In this document: in pieces, positions 54,507-62,643 of the stretch
Layout: every line of letters starts with the position of its first letter
Position numbering within the stretch: position 1 is the first letter of the stretch
NCBI RefSeq assembly: GCF_024612015.1
Contig: NZ_CP102512.1
Span: 3,720,001 to 3,784,000 of the forward strand
DNA from: Streptomyces sp. CA-210063
GTDB taxonomy: Bacteria > Actinomycetota > Actinomycetes > Streptomycetales > Streptomycetaceae
DNA length: 64,000 bases
Reading direction: 5' to 3'
The notes under the pieces: model-generated
Databases searched by the model: none
Told to the model about the DNA's origin: nothing
Seen by the model: the letters and a program-made list of their open reading frames with translations, nothing else
Program-made: the position numbers and the translations under genes

Positions 54507-55386
54507 CCGCCTGTCTGTTTTCAAGACCTACAAGCTGTACGTCGGCGGGAAGTTCCCGCGTTCCGAGAGCGGCCGGGTGTACGAGGTGACGGACTCAAAG
54601 GGCAAGTGGCTGGCGAACGCCCCGCTCTCCTCCCGCAAGGACGCCCGTGACGCGGTCGTCGCCGCCCGCAAGGCGTTCGGCGGCTGGTCCGGCGCGACGG
54701 CGTACAACCGCGGCCAGGTCCTCTACCGCGTCGCGGAGATGCTGGAGGGCCGCAAGGGGCAGTTCGTCCACGAGGTCGCCGACGCCGAGGGCCTGTCGAA
54801 GTCGAAGGCCGCTGCCCAGGTGGAGGCGACGATCGACCGCTGGGTCTGGTACGCGGGCTGGACCGACAAGATCGCCCAGGTGGTCGGCGGCGGAAACCCG
54901 GTCGCGGGCCCGTACTTCAACCTCTCCTCCCCCGAACCGACGGGCGTGGTAGCGGTCCTGGCCCCCCAGGAGTCGTCCTTCCTGGGCCTGGTCTCGGTCC
55001 TCGCCCCGGTGATCGCCACGGGCAACACGGCGGTCGTGGTGGCGAGCGAGAAGTCCCCGCTCCCCGCACTGTCGCTGGGCGAGGTCCTGGCCACCTCCGA
55101 TGTCCCCGGCGGTGTCGTCAACATCCTCTCCGGCCGTACGGCGGAGATCGCGGCCCCCCTCGCCGCCCACCAGGACGTCAACGCGATCGACCTGGCCGGC
55201 GCGGACGACGTCCTGGCGAAGGAACTGGAGATCGCCGCGGCCGACAACCTCAAGCGCGTCCTGCGTCCACAGCCTGTGGACGACTGGACGGCCACGCCCG
55301 GCACCGACCGTATGACGGCGTTCCTCGAGATGAAGACGGTGTGGCACCCGACGGGGTCGCTGGGGGCGTCCGGGTCGGCGTACTGA
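54499..55386 (+). CDS. Truncated ALDH-like protein lacking the catalytic domain
   Basis: 295 residues with only the N-terminal ALDH region: KLYVGGKFPRSESGRVYEV, RDAVVAARKAFGGW, WVWYAGWTDKIAQV and VIATGNTAVVVASEKSPLPA. The PWN motif is replaced by APQESS. The catalytic Glu and Cys loops are absent; the protein ends in 40 non-ALDH residues. It overlaps the complete ALDH gene by 8 bp, so it is surely co-translated. It may form a structural partner, as the inactive second domain does in ALDH16 fusions. The length is not a frameshift artefact as far as I can see: a normal stop follows. Confidence 0.88.
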   Translation: MSDRLSVFKTYKLYVGGKFPRSESGRVYEVTDSKGKWLANAPLSSRKDARDAVVAARKAFGGWSGATAYNRGQVLYRVAEMLEGRKGQFVHEVADAEGLSKSKAAAQVEATIDRWVWYAGWTDKIAQVVGGGNPVAGPYFNLSSPEPTGVVAVLAPQESSFLGLVSVLAPVIATGNTAVVVASEKSPLPALSLGEVLATSDVPGGVVNILSGRTAEIAAPLAAHQDVNAIDLAGADDVLAKELEIAAADNLKRVLRPQPVDDWTATPGTDRMTAFLEMKTVWHPTGSLGASGSAY

Positions 55387-55435
55387 ACCAGAGCGTCGTG
55401 GAACTGCGGGCCGCCGGGACGGTGCAGACCGTCCG

Positions 55436-55473
55436 CGGCTGGTCGCGCAGTTCCCCGCCCCCTTACGGGGCGC
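55436..55473. repeat. Dispersed 3'-end hairpin repeat, partial copy
   Basis: GGCTGGTCGCGCAGTTCCCC, then GCCCCCTTACGGGGCG. Only one arm of the long stem plus a short hairpin remain. It lies between the convergent ALDH-like and secreted-protein genes. Confidence 0.75.
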
Positions 55474-55893
55474 TCAGCGCAAGCCCCCCACCACCTGACC
55501 CACCACCGGAATGCTCCCGACCGACGGCGCCTGCGCCACCGGTCGCGTCAGCGCCGTCGACGTCAGCGGCCTGAAGTCGGCCAGCTGCGTCCCCACCCCG
55601 TTGTCGAGGGGGTCGACGCCCGTGCCCGCGAGCGGGTTGGGCTTGAGGCCGGCGACCGGGCCGGTGACGTAGCCGACGGTGGCGGTCAGCGCCTGGAGGC
55701 CCGCCTGCGGGTCGATCTTGCCGAGCGAGGCGGGCCGGGTGCGCACCACGTCGACGAGCGGGGCGGCCCCGTCCGACGCCGCAGCCGTACCGGCGCCCGC
55801 GCCGAGCGCGACCCCCACGGTCGTGACGGCCAGCAACGCGCGCCGGGCGGTGGAGTCCTGGGGAGCCGAAAGTCGAGCCATCAGCGGTGCCAC
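55474..55893 (-). CDS. Small secreted protein, unknown
   Basis: About 139 residues. Basic N-terminus, hydrophobic core (ALLAVTTVGVALGAGAGTAAA) and a likely cleavage near AAA-SDG. The mature part is rich in Val/Gly/Pro/Leu (TATVGYVTGPVAGLKPNPLA and SVGSIPVVGQVVGG). GTG 55893 has AGGAG just upstream (close spacing); ATG 55881 and ATG 55929 are alternatives. It resembles the secreted protein at 62136-62510 in composition and length. The two flank the sigQ-afsQ region. The function is unknown. Confidence 0.75.
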   Translation of the reverse strand: MAPLMARLSAPQDSTARRALLAVTTVGVALGAGAGTAAASDGAAPLVDVVRTRPASLGKIDPQAGLQALTATVGYVTGPVAGLKPNPLAGTGVDPLDNGVGTQLADFRPLTSTALTRPVAQAPSVGSIPVVGQVVGGLR

Positions 55894-56021
55894 CTTCTCC
55901 TGTGCGTTTCCACTGCGGAAAGTAATCATGGAGATACGTACGGTAGTTGAGGTGTGATGTGCGCTCCAAGGGCGACCCGCCGACTCGGCGAGAGCCGCGT
56001 GATGCCTCACACTGGACTCTC

Positions 56022-56651
56022 GTGAGTTCGCATCCCCCGATACCGACCCGGGTCGTCCTGCTGTCCGGTCCGTCCGGCTCAGGCAAGTCCCTCCTCGCCG
56101 CCCGCTCCGGCCTGCCCGTGCTGCGGCTCGACGACTTCTACAAGGAGGGCGACGACCCGACGCTGCCGCAGGTGGAGGGCAGTGCGGACATCGACTGGGA
56201 CCACCCGCTGTCGTGGGACGCGGACGTCGCCGTCGCGGCGATCGAGGAACTGTGCCGCACGGGCCGTACGACGGTCCCGACGTACGACATCTCGCTCAGC
56301 GCGCGCACCGGCGCGGAGGCCCTGCGTATCGAGCGGACCCCGGTGTTCATCGCCGAAGGCATCTTCGCCGCCGAGATCGTCGGCCGCTGCCGTGAACTCG
56401 GTGTCCTCGCGGACGCCCTGTGCCTGACGCGCGGGCCGGTGAAGACCTTCCGCCGCCGCTTCCTGCGTGACTTGAAGGAGGGCCGCAAGTCGGTGCCGTT
56501 CCTGCTGCGGCGCGGCTGGCGGCTGATGCGTCTGGAGCGCTCGATCGTGGCCCGCCAGACGGAGTTGGGCGCCCACCCCTGCGACAGGGACGAGGCGCTG
56601 GGGCGTCTCGCGGCGGCGGCCGCGGGCCACTGCGCGAAGGCGACGGCCTGA
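56022..56651 (+). CDS. Uridine kinase-like P-loop protein
   Basis: 209 residues. P-loop LLSGPSGSGKSLLAARSG, then LRLDDFYKEGDDPTLP and DIDWDHPLSWD, which match uridine kinases (substrate-binding DDFY and DWDxP). PTYDISLSARTGAEALRI and VFIAEGIFAAEIV follow the same order as in Udk. It would phosphorylate uridine or cytidine, or a related small molecule. GTG 56022 is the start by homology; its ribosome site is weak. It is convergent with sigQ. Its role beside nucleoside genes deoC and add is consistent with salvage, but no operator is seen. Confidence 0.87.
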   Translation: MSSHPPIPTRVVLLSGPSGSGKSLLAARSGLPVLRLDDFYKEGDDPTLPQVEGSADIDWDHPLSWDADVAVAAIEELCRTGRTTVPTYDISLSARTGAEALRIERTPVFIAEGIFAAEIVGRCRELGVLADALCLTRGPVKTFRRRFLRDLKEGRKSVPFLLRRGWRLMRLERSIVARQTELGAHPCDRDEALGRLAAAAAGHCAKATA

Positions 56652-56698
56652 ACACACACGTAGAGCGGGACTGGACGGACCCCCCGGCCCTCCAGTCC

Positions 56699-56846
56699 CG
56701 CTTCCCCCGTGTTCCCCCGACGTGATCCCCCGTGACCCCCGCCGGTTTCCCCCGTGTTCCCCCCGGTTGTCACGGCGGCGCTCCCCCGCGCCACCGCGAT
56801 CTCCCCGTTTCCCCCGTGCTCCCCCCGCTTACCTGCTCCCCCCACA
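56699..56846. repeat. CCCCCGTG-type low-complexity repeats
   Basis: Between the convergent uridine kinase and sigQ genes the plus strand repeats short units such as TTCCCCCGTGTTCCCCC and GATCCCCCGTGACCCCCG. Similar units occur inside the sigQ 5' coding region around 57395-57460. Confidence 0.75.
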
Positions 56847-56851
56847 GACCT

Positions 56852-57619
56852 TCAGGCGACAAGCTCCCCGAAGGACTCCTCCTCGTCACGGCCGAAGCTG
56901 AGGACCTCGTCCTCGCGCAGCCGGCGGAGCGACCGCCAGATGCTGGACTTCACCGTGCCGACACTGATGTCGAGGATGTCCGCGATCTCCGGGTCGGTGC
57001 GGCCCTCGTAGTAACGGAGGACCAGCATCGTGCGCTGGAGTTCGGGGAGCCGGGCGAGCGCCTGCCACAGGACGGCGCGCAGTTCGGTGCCGCGCATCGC
57101 GTCCGTGTCACCGGCGGTCTCCGGCAGTTCCTCGGTCGGGTACTCGTTCAGCTTGCGGCGACGCCACGCGCTGATGTGCAGGTTGGTCATGGTGCGGCGG
57201 AGGTAGCCCCCGACCGCGGCCTTGTCACTGATCCGGTCCCACGCCCGGTAGGTCGAGAACAGCGCGCTCTGCAGCAGGTCCTCGGCCTCGAAGCGGTCTC
57301 CGGTCAGGTGGTAGGCGGTTGCGTACAGGGAGGCACGACGCTCCTGGACGTAGGCGGTGAACTCCGCCTCCGACACAGACCGGCGTTCCCCCGTGCCCTC
57401 CCCGTACGCGGTCCCCGTTCCCCCGTGGGTGACCCCCGTGACCCCCGTGTTGCTTCCCCCCACATGCGCGTCAACCACCGACATGTACGTGGTGTGCTGA
57501 CGCCCGGTGCCGCGAGCGCACCCCCGCCCGCTCACGGCACCGGACTTCTCCGTGTTCCGGATGACGTCGTGGAGCCGCGTGACAACTGCGCTAGTGCTGG
57601 TGCTGTGCAGCGTGTTCAT
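56852..57619 (-). CDS. sigQ: ECF sigma factor SigQ
   Basis: 255 residues. Region 2 spans FTAYVQERRASLYATAYHLT to AWRRRKLNEYP, with the -10 recognition helix ADDLL-like GDRFEAEDLLQSALF. Region 4 (LPELQRTMLVLRYYEGRTDP, then EIADILDISVGTVKSSIWRSLRRLR) recognises -35 elements. The first 80 residues are a variable Gly/Thr-rich leader encoded by CCCCGTG-type repeats. It is divergent from afsQ1; in S. coelicolor sigQ is a direct AfsQ1 target acting against antibiotic production under glutamate. An AfsQ1 site lies between them. Confidence 0.92.
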   Translation of the reverse strand: MNTLHSTSTSAVVTRLHDVIRNTEKSGAVSGRGCARGTGRQHTTYMSVVDAHVGGSNTGVTGVTHGGTGTAYGEGTGERRSVSEAEFTAYVQERRASLYATAYHLTGDRFEAEDLLQSALFSTYRAWDRISDKAAVGGYLRRTMTNLHISAWRRRKLNEYPTEELPETAGDTDAMRGTELRAVLWQALARLPELQRTMLVLRYYEGRTDPEIADILDISVGTVKSSIWRSLRRLREDEVLSFGRDEEESFGELVA

Positions 57620-57928
57620 CTCGCGCCCCCCGTCGTGGAGTTCCGGTTGTGGTGCTGTGCCGTGGTGCTCGTCCGTGCTTCTCCGGCTCCGCCCCTTCGT
57701 GCTGTCGGGCGGTGTTTCCTTGCCTGTGCCGAAAAGATTGCCCGCCCACCTTCATGGCCGTGTCCGCCGACTGTCACAGACCTGTCACAGGGGTCCGGCC
57801 CAGTCCGGGCACAGGTTGATCACAGAGAAGAGTCGTACGGCTACGCGAACGGCACGATCTTGTGGGAGAGATGGGTGGGAGGCCCCCAACAGTCGATTCG
57901 GCGCCATGCCATGGGCCAGAATGAGCCC
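57620..57928. other. sigQ-afsQ1 divergent promoter region
   Basis: 309 bp without a gene. It holds the AfsQ1 box at 57773-57788 and has lower GC near 57810-57880 (AAGAGTCGTACGG and ATCTTGTGGGAGAG), as expected of promoters. Confidence 0.75.
57773..57788. promoter_or_regulatory. AfsQ1 binding site (GTnAC-N6-GTnAC)
   Basis: GTCACAGACCTGTCAC matches the published AfsQ1 consensus of two GTnAC units with a 6-nt spacer exactly. It lies between sigQ and afsQ1, consistent with control of sigQ and autoregulation. Confidence 0.88.
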
Positions 57929-58606
57929 GTGCCTTCCCTGTTGCTGATCGAGGACGACGACGCCATCCGCACGGCCCTGGAGCTCTCACTGACGCGCCAG
58001 GGGCACCGTGTCGCCACCGCCGCCACCGGCGAGGATGGTCTCAAGCTGCTGCGCGAACAGCGGCCGGATCTGATCGTTTTGGACGTGATGCTGCCTGGCA
58101 TCGACGGCTTCGAGGTGTGCCGGCGCATCCGGCGCACCGACCAGCTGCCGATCATCCTGCTCACCGCGCGCAGCGACGACATCGACGTCGTGGTGGGCCT
58201 GGAGTCCGGTGCGGACGACTACGTGGTCAAGCCCGTGCAGGGGCGCGTCCTGGACGCCCGTATCCGCGCCGTGCTGCGGCGCGGTGAGCGTGAGGCCAAC
58301 GACGCGGCGACCTTCGGCAGCCTGGTGATCGACCGCGCGGCGATGACCGTGACGAAGAACGGCGAGGACCTCCAGCTGACGCCCACCGAGCTGCGGCTGC
58401 TCCTGGAGCTGAGCCGCCGCCCCGGACAGGCCCTGTCCCGGCAGCAGTTGCTGCGTCTGGTGTGGGAGCACGACTACCTGGGCGACTCCCGCCTGGTGGA
58501 CGCGTGTGTGCAGCGGCTGCGCGCCAAGGTCGAGGACGTACCGTCGTCGCCGACCCTGATCCGTACGGTGCGTGGTGTCGGCTACCGGCTGGACACTCCT
58601 CAGTGA
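57929..58606 (+). CDS. afsQ1: Two-component response regulator AfsQ1
   Basis: 225 residues, OmpR/PhoB type. The receiver has the acidic pocket LLIEDDDAIR, phospho-acceptor Asp52 in LIVLDVMLPG, and the lysine in VVKPVQG. The DNA-binding winged helix spans LTPTELRLLLELSRRPGQAL to TVRGVGYRLDTPQ. The length and sequence agree with S. coelicolor AfsQ1, which senses nitrogen/glutamate status with AfsQ2 and activates antibiotic genes. GTG 57929 is the start giving 225 residues; ATG 57911 is in frame. The stop overlaps afsQ2. Confidence 0.95.
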   Translation: MPSLLLIEDDDAIRTALELSLTRQGHRVATAATGEDGLKLLREQRPDLIVLDVMLPGIDGFEVCRRIRRTDQLPIILLTARSDDIDVVVGLESGADDYVVKPVQGRVLDARIRAVLRRGEREANDAATFGSLVIDRAAMTVTKNGEDLQLTPTELRLLLELSRRPGQALSRQQLLRLVWEHDYLGDSRLVDACVQRLRAKVEDVPSSPTLIRTVRGVGYRLDTPQ

Positions 58607-60195
58607 CCAACGCTCGAGGGGGGAACCGCGGCTGGTCCGCGGCTCGCAGGAAAGTGCAGTCCCGGATCCGTTTCACCAGCCTGCGGCTGCGTCTGGTGGT
58701 CGTCTTCGGCCTGGTGGCGCTCACCGCGGCCGTGTCGGCGTCCGGTATCGCGTACTGGCTCAACCGCGAGGCCGTGCAGACGCGCGCGCAGGACGCGGCG
58801 CTCAACGACTTCGAGCGGGAGATGCAGAGCCATGTGAGCACGCTGCGCCCGAACCCGACGCAGGATCAACTGCGCATAGCCGCGCGGAAGATGGCGGAGG
58901 GCGGCGAGCGTTCCAGCGTGCTGCTCGTCGCCGAGGGCGCCGACGGCGAGGCGGTGTCCGGTGCCTCGACCGACAACGCGCTGGACGGCTTCTCGCTGGA
59001 GGACGTGCCCGCTTCCCTGCAGAAGGCCGTGAACAAGCGGCAGAAGCTCACCTCGGGCAACCGGCACGCGTACCACGTGTACTGGCAGCGGGTCATCGAC
59101 GGCGACACCCCGTATCTGGTGGGCGGCGCCAAGATGATCGGCGGCGGGCCGACCGGCTACATCCGCAAGTCCCTCGCGGAGGAGGCGAAGGACCTCAACT
59201 CGCTGGCCTGGTCGCTCGGTATCGCGACGGGTCTGTCGCTCATCGGCTCGGCCCTGCTCGCGCAGGCCGCCGCGACGACCGTGCTGAAGCCGGTGCAGCG
59301 CCTCGGTGTCGCCGCCCGGCGCCTCGGCGAGGGCAAGCTCGACACCCGGCTGCGGGTCTCCGGCACGGACGAACTGGCCGATCTCTCCCGGACGTTCAAC
59401 CTCGCGGCGGAGTCCCTGGAGAAGAGGGTCGACGACATGAGCGCCCGCGAGGAGGCGTCCCGCCGCTTCGTCGCCGACATGTCCCATGAACTCCGTACGC
59501 CGCTGACGGCGATCACCGCTGTCACGGAGGTGCTGGAGGAGGAGCTGGACGCCGACACGGGCAGCCTCGATCCCATGATCGAACCGGCCGTACGGCTCGT
59601 CGTCAGCGAGACCCGGCGCCTCAACGACCTGGTCGAGAACCTGATGGAGGTCACCCGCTTCGACGCGGGCACGGCCCGCCTCGTCCTCGACGACGTGGAC
59701 ATAGCCGACCAGATCACCGCCTGCATCGACGCCCGCGCCTGGCTGGACGCGGTGGAGCTGGAAGCCGAGCGCGGCATGATGGCCAACCTCGACCCGCGCC
59801 GCCTGGACGTGATCATGGCGAACCTGATCGGCAACGCGCTCAAGCACGGCGGTTCGCCGGTGCGTGTCTCGGTGCGGGAGGAGAGCAACGACCTGCTGAT
59901 CGAGGTGCGGGACCACGGCCCCGGCATCCCCGAGGACGTCCTCCCACACGTCTTCGACCGCTTCTACAAGGCGAGCGCCTCCCGCCCGCGCTCCGAGGGC
60001 AGCGGCCTCGGCCTGTCCATCGCCCTGGAGAACGCCCACATCCACGGCGGCGAGATCACCGCCGCCAACTCCCCGAAGGGCGGCGCGGTCTTCACCCTCC
60101 GTCTGCCCCGTGACGCCGCCTCACTGATCGCGGAGGAACGGGACGACGACCAGGGCGACGACGGCCCGGCGGGCATCGAAGGGGACGGGCAGTGA
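58603..60195 (+). CDS. afsQ2: Sensor histidine kinase AfsQ2
   Basis: 530 residues. Helices at about residues 30-52 (LVVVFGLVALTAAVSASGIAYWL) and 203-222 flank an extracytoplasmic sensor domain. HAMP follows (KPVQRLGVAARRLGEGKLDT). The phospho-acceptor is His295 in FVADMSHELRTPL. The ATPase has the N-box NLIGNALKHG, G1 DHGPGIP and G2 GSGLGLSIA. The GTG overlaps the afsQ1 stop (GTGA). A Glu/Asp-rich C-terminus ends the protein. Its stop overlaps the lipoprotein gene. Confidence 0.95.
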   Translation: MTNARGGNRGWSAARRKVQSRIRFTSLRLRLVVVFGLVALTAAVSASGIAYWLNREAVQTRAQDAALNDFEREMQSHVSTLRPNPTQDQLRIAARKMAEGGERSSVLLVAEGADGEAVSGASTDNALDGFSLEDVPASLQKAVNKRQKLTSGNRHAYHVYWQRVIDGDTPYLVGGAKMIGGGPTGYIRKSLAEEAKDLNSLAWSLGIATGLSLIGSALLAQAAATTVLKPVQRLGVAARRLGEGKLDTRLRVSGTDELADLSRTFNLAAESLEKRVDDMSAREEASRRFVADMSHELRTPLTAITAVTEVLEEELDADTGSLDPMIEPAVRLVVSETRRLNDLVENLMEVTRFDAGTARLVLDDVDIADQITACIDARAWLDAVELEAERGMMANLDPRRLDVIMANLIGNALKHGGSPVRVSVREESNDLLIEVRDHGPGIPEDVLPHVFDRFYKASASRPRSEGSGLGLSIALENAHIHGGEITAANSPKGGAVFTLRLPRDAASLIAEERDDDQGDDGPAGIEGDGQ

Positions 60196-60881
60196 CGATA
60201 CGAGACGCGCGAGGGCGAGACGCGGGAAGACAGGGCGTGCGAGTGCCGGCCGTACGCGTACGGGGCTCACGCGTGCGAGGCGTACGGGTGCTGGCCGCGA
60301 CCGGGGTGCTCGCCGGACTGCTCGCCGGCTGCGGCATCCGGGCCACGCAGGTGCCGACGGACTTCGGCCCGGCGCCCTCGATGGTGCCGTGCGAGCTGTC
60401 GGTGACGGACATCGCGACGCAGGCGACCCCGTCCATGCCGGTCGAGGTGTTCCTGCTCTGCTCCGGGGCGCTCGTGCGGGTCAACCGCTCGGTGGAGGTG
60501 GCCGAGGGCACCGACGAGGCCACGCGGCGCGTCGTCGTCGCACAGGGCCTCCTGGACGCCCTGGCCGAAGACCTCTCCGATGTCGAGGACGAGGCCGGCT
60601 ACGACACCGCCGTACCGTCCGGCCTCACGGTGACCGGCCCCCGCCCCGGCGACCCCGAGGACGCCCTCCGCCTGTCCATCGCCCCCGACTCCCTCCCCAA
60701 GTACGCCCTCGCCCAGATCGTCTGCACCTTCGCCGACTCGGCGGCCGCCGGCGACAACGGCTCGGTGGTCCTGGGCAGCAGCACCAGCGCCGAGTCCCTG
60801 AGGCGCTACGAGTGCGCCCCGGAGACCCAGTCGGACCCGGGGGCGGGAAACCCGCCGTCCACGGAGGTCGGGCGTACCTGA
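60192..60881 (+). CDS. AfsQ operon lipoprotein
   Basis: 229 residues. An Arg/Val-rich N-terminus (several GxRVRGVRV-type repeats) precedes the lipobox LLAGC. The mature part contains CELSVTDIATQATPSMPVEV and VFLLCSGALVRVNRSVEV, resembling a GerMN-like fold as in LpqB-type partners of kinases, then conserved cysteines in IVCTFADS and YECAPE. GTG 60192 overlaps the afsQ2 stop, so the three genes form one operon. It probably tunes AfsQ2 at the outer face of the membrane; that is inference. Confidence 0.9.
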   Translation: MTIRDARGRDAGRQGVRVPAVRVRGSRVRGVRVLAATGVLAGLLAGCGIRATQVPTDFGPAPSMVPCELSVTDIATQATPSMPVEVFLLCSGALVRVNRSVEVAEGTDEATRRVVVAQGLLDALAEDLSDVEDEAGYDTAVPSGLTVTGPRPGDPEDALRLSIAPDSLPKYALAQIVCTFADSAAAGDNGSVVLGSSTSAESLRRYECAPETQSDPGAGNPPSTEVGRT

Positions 60882-60890
60882 CGGCGCCGG

Positions 60891-60962
60891 GCGACGCCCG
60901 CTGCGGGGCACACCGGGACGCCCGCTGCAGGGCTCACTGGGACGCCCACTGCGGGGCTCGGT
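60891..60962. repeat. 24-bp tandem repeat, three copies
   Basis: GGGACGCCCGCTGCAGGGCT-type units start near 60891, 60915 and 60939, with a period of 24. They lie just after the lipoprotein stop. Confidence 0.88.
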
Positions 60963-60990
60963 GCAGAAGAGCCGGCGAGTGAGCCGAAGG

Positions 60991-61080
60991 GGCGCGCCTG
61001 TGTCGAGAGTGCGAGCGCGCGGCGGCCCCGACGAAGGAGGGGTCGAGCACGGTCGCGCTCTCGACACAGGCTTCTGCGCC
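60991..61080. other. Long inverted-repeat element, structured RNA or terminator
   Basis: CCTGTGTCGAGAG (60997-61009) pairs with CTCTCGACACAGG (61058-61070). Outer bases GGGGCGC and GCGCCCC also pair. The 48-nt loop holds GACGAAGGAGGGGTCGAGCA. An A-rich stretch (CACAAAAAAGACAG) follows. It lies between the AfsQ lipoprotein and VanZ genes and does not look like an ordinary terminator because of the loop length. Confidence 0.65.
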
Positions 61081-61148
61081 CCGGAGGCGAACCGAGCCAC
61101 AAAAAAGACAGCGGAACCGATCGTGCCGGGGGCCGCGTCTTGGGGGGC

Positions 61149-61703
61149 GTGCAGCCTCAAGGTACGAACGGCGGTAGCGCCGGGATCCGTGTCCGTGCGG
61201 CGGGGGGTGTCCTCCTCGCCGCACATCTCGCGGTCGTTGCCTGGATCACGCTGCGTCCACTGGACGTCACCTGGATGAGTCCCGCGAATCTGCGGCCCTT
61301 CGCGGGCATCAGAGCCGATGTGGCCCTCGGCTGGCCGGAGGCGGCCCGCCGGATCGGCGAGGGCCTCGCGCTGCTCGCCCCGCTGGGCGTCCTGCTGCCG
61401 ATGACGCACGGCAGACTCGCCGTGTCGCCACTCGCCTCGCTGGCCCGGTCGGTCGCGGCCGGGGCGCTGCTGTCGCTGGCCATCGAACTGTTGCAGACCG
61501 GCGTGCCCGGTCAGGTCGTCGACATCGACTCGATCCTGCTGAACACGGTCGGCGTGGGCCTCGCCCATCTCGCGGTCGTACCGGTGGTCAGGTCGGCGCT
61601 CCGGCGCCGGGCCGAGACCCGGGTCCGGGCGGCCAGCCTGCGCCGTGAGGAGACGTCTCAGGGTCGGACCCCGACGATTCCCAGGGTCGGAATGGCTCCA
61701 TAG
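61149..61703 (+). CDS. VanZ-like membrane protein
   Basis: About 184 residues with four helices: GVLLAAHLAVVAWITLRPLD, GEGLALLAPLGVLLPM, LARSVAAGALLSLAIELLQ and a C-terminal helix LNTVGVGLAHLAVVPVVRSA. The VanZ hallmark ELLQTGVPGQVVDIDSILLNTVG is present. VanZ proteins reduce binding of teicoplanin-type antibiotics by unknown means. A ~30-residue basic tail follows. GTG 61149 or TTG 61140 is the start; the ribosome site is weak. Confidence 0.88.
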   Translation: MQPQGTNGGSAGIRVRAAGGVLLAAHLAVVAWITLRPLDVTWMSPANLRPFAGIRADVALGWPEAARRIGEGLALLAPLGVLLPMTHGRLAVSPLASLARSVAAGALLSLAIELLQTGVPGQVVDIDSILLNTVGVGLAHLAVVPVVRSALRRRAETRVRAASLRREETSQGRTPTIPRVGMAP

Positions 61704-61828
61704 AGGGACGCTTCGTCCGCTTCGTCACCGTAGCGTCGAAGGTGTGGAAAAGAGAGCGGCGGCCACAAGGAGGCCCCGCCCCCACCGTCGGCCCGCGGCC
61801 GACGTCCTACGCTGACGAAGGAGCCCTC

Positions 61829-62029
61829 ATGAGCCGCCTTGCCCGCCCCACCGAAGGCCGGATGATCGGCGGAGTGTGCGCTGCGCTGGCACGGCGCTTC
61901 GGCACCTCCGCGACCACGATGCGCGTGATCTTCCTGGTGTCGTGTCTGCTTCCGGGCCCGCAGTTCCTGCTCTACATAGCCCTGTGGATCCTGTTCCCCT
62001 CGGAGGAGAAGGCTCGCACGGCCTGGTGA
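61829..62029 (+). CDS. PspC-domain small membrane protein
   Basis: 66 residues: MSRLARPTEGRMIGGVCAAL, then RRFGTSATTMRVIFLVSCLL and LLYIALWILFPSEEK. It is almost entirely a PspC domain, an inner-membrane module that in other bacteria senses envelope stress. AAGGAG precedes ATG 61829. It is in the same direction as the VanZ gene and followed by a strong terminator. Confidence 0.9.
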   Translation: MSRLARPTEGRMIGGVCAALARRFGTSATTMRVIFLVSCLLPGPQFLLYIALWILFPSEEKARTAW

Positions 62030-62079
62030 CGCGCACACCTGACGTGCGTACCTGACGCACGCCGCTGACGCACACACCG

Positions 62080-62110
62080 ATGGGGCGCACCCTTCAAGGG
62101 TGCGCCCCAT
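62080..62110. terminator. Perfect hairpin between convergent genes
   Basis: ATGGGGCGCACCCTT pairs with AAGGGTGCGCCCCAT around one unpaired base, giving a long stem. It separates pspC-like and the secreted-protein gene and can terminate both. Confidence 0.9.
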
Positions 62111-62135
62111 ACGGGCGGAGCTGGTGCGGTGCGGC

Positions 62136-62510
62136 TCAGGCGCCGCCACCGAGGGGCAGGCCGTTCACGCCGAGGCCTTTGCCAGGGAGGGTCTTGCCCA
62201 CGGGGAGGCCGCCGAGCAGTCCGGCGACGGGGGCGGTCGGTCCCTCGGCGAGGGCACCCGCGGCGGCGGGCTGCGCGGCCTCCAGACCGGTGCCGAGCGC
62301 GCTCTGCCCCTGGGTGAGGGCGCCGGTGGCGGTCGGCAGCGCCTTCGTGACCTTCTCCACGGGCAGCGCTTGGGTGACGGTGCCGAGGGCCTGGGAGGCT
62401 TCGGGGACACTCGGCGCGCTCGGGGCGGCGTTCGCGGCGCCCGCGCCCGCAGCGGCGATGGCGGCGCCGACGACGGCGACACCGAGGGTCTTGGCAGCAG
62501 ACTGCTTCAT
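62136..62510 (-). CDS. Small secreted protein, unknown
   Basis: 124 residues with a signal peptide (KTLGVAVVGAAIAAAGAGAA, cleavage near ANA-APS). The mature part is Ala/Pro/Leu/Gly-rich (LPTATGALTQGQSALGTGLE and GLLGGLPVGKTLPGKGLG), of low complexity. AAGGACG precedes ATG 62510. It resembles the protein at 55474. Small secreted proteins of this sort are common in Streptomyces without a known role. Confidence 0.8.
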   Translation of the reverse strand: MKQSAAKTLGVAVVGAAIAAAGAGAANAAPSAPSVPEASQALGTVTQALPVEKVTKALPTATGALTQGQSALGTGLEAAQPAAAGALAEGPTAPVAGLLGGLPVGKTLPGKGLGVNGLPLGGGA

Positions 62511-62643
62511 GTTGAATGCGTCCTTGGAATGCGTTTGACGGGTGGTGAGCGGTGCCGAAACGTAAACACCAAAGTCCCGCCGGAGGCAAACATCGAAAAG
62601 CGGCCGCGTCACCGCCGGCGTGACCGCTTCCCGAAGTCGCCGT

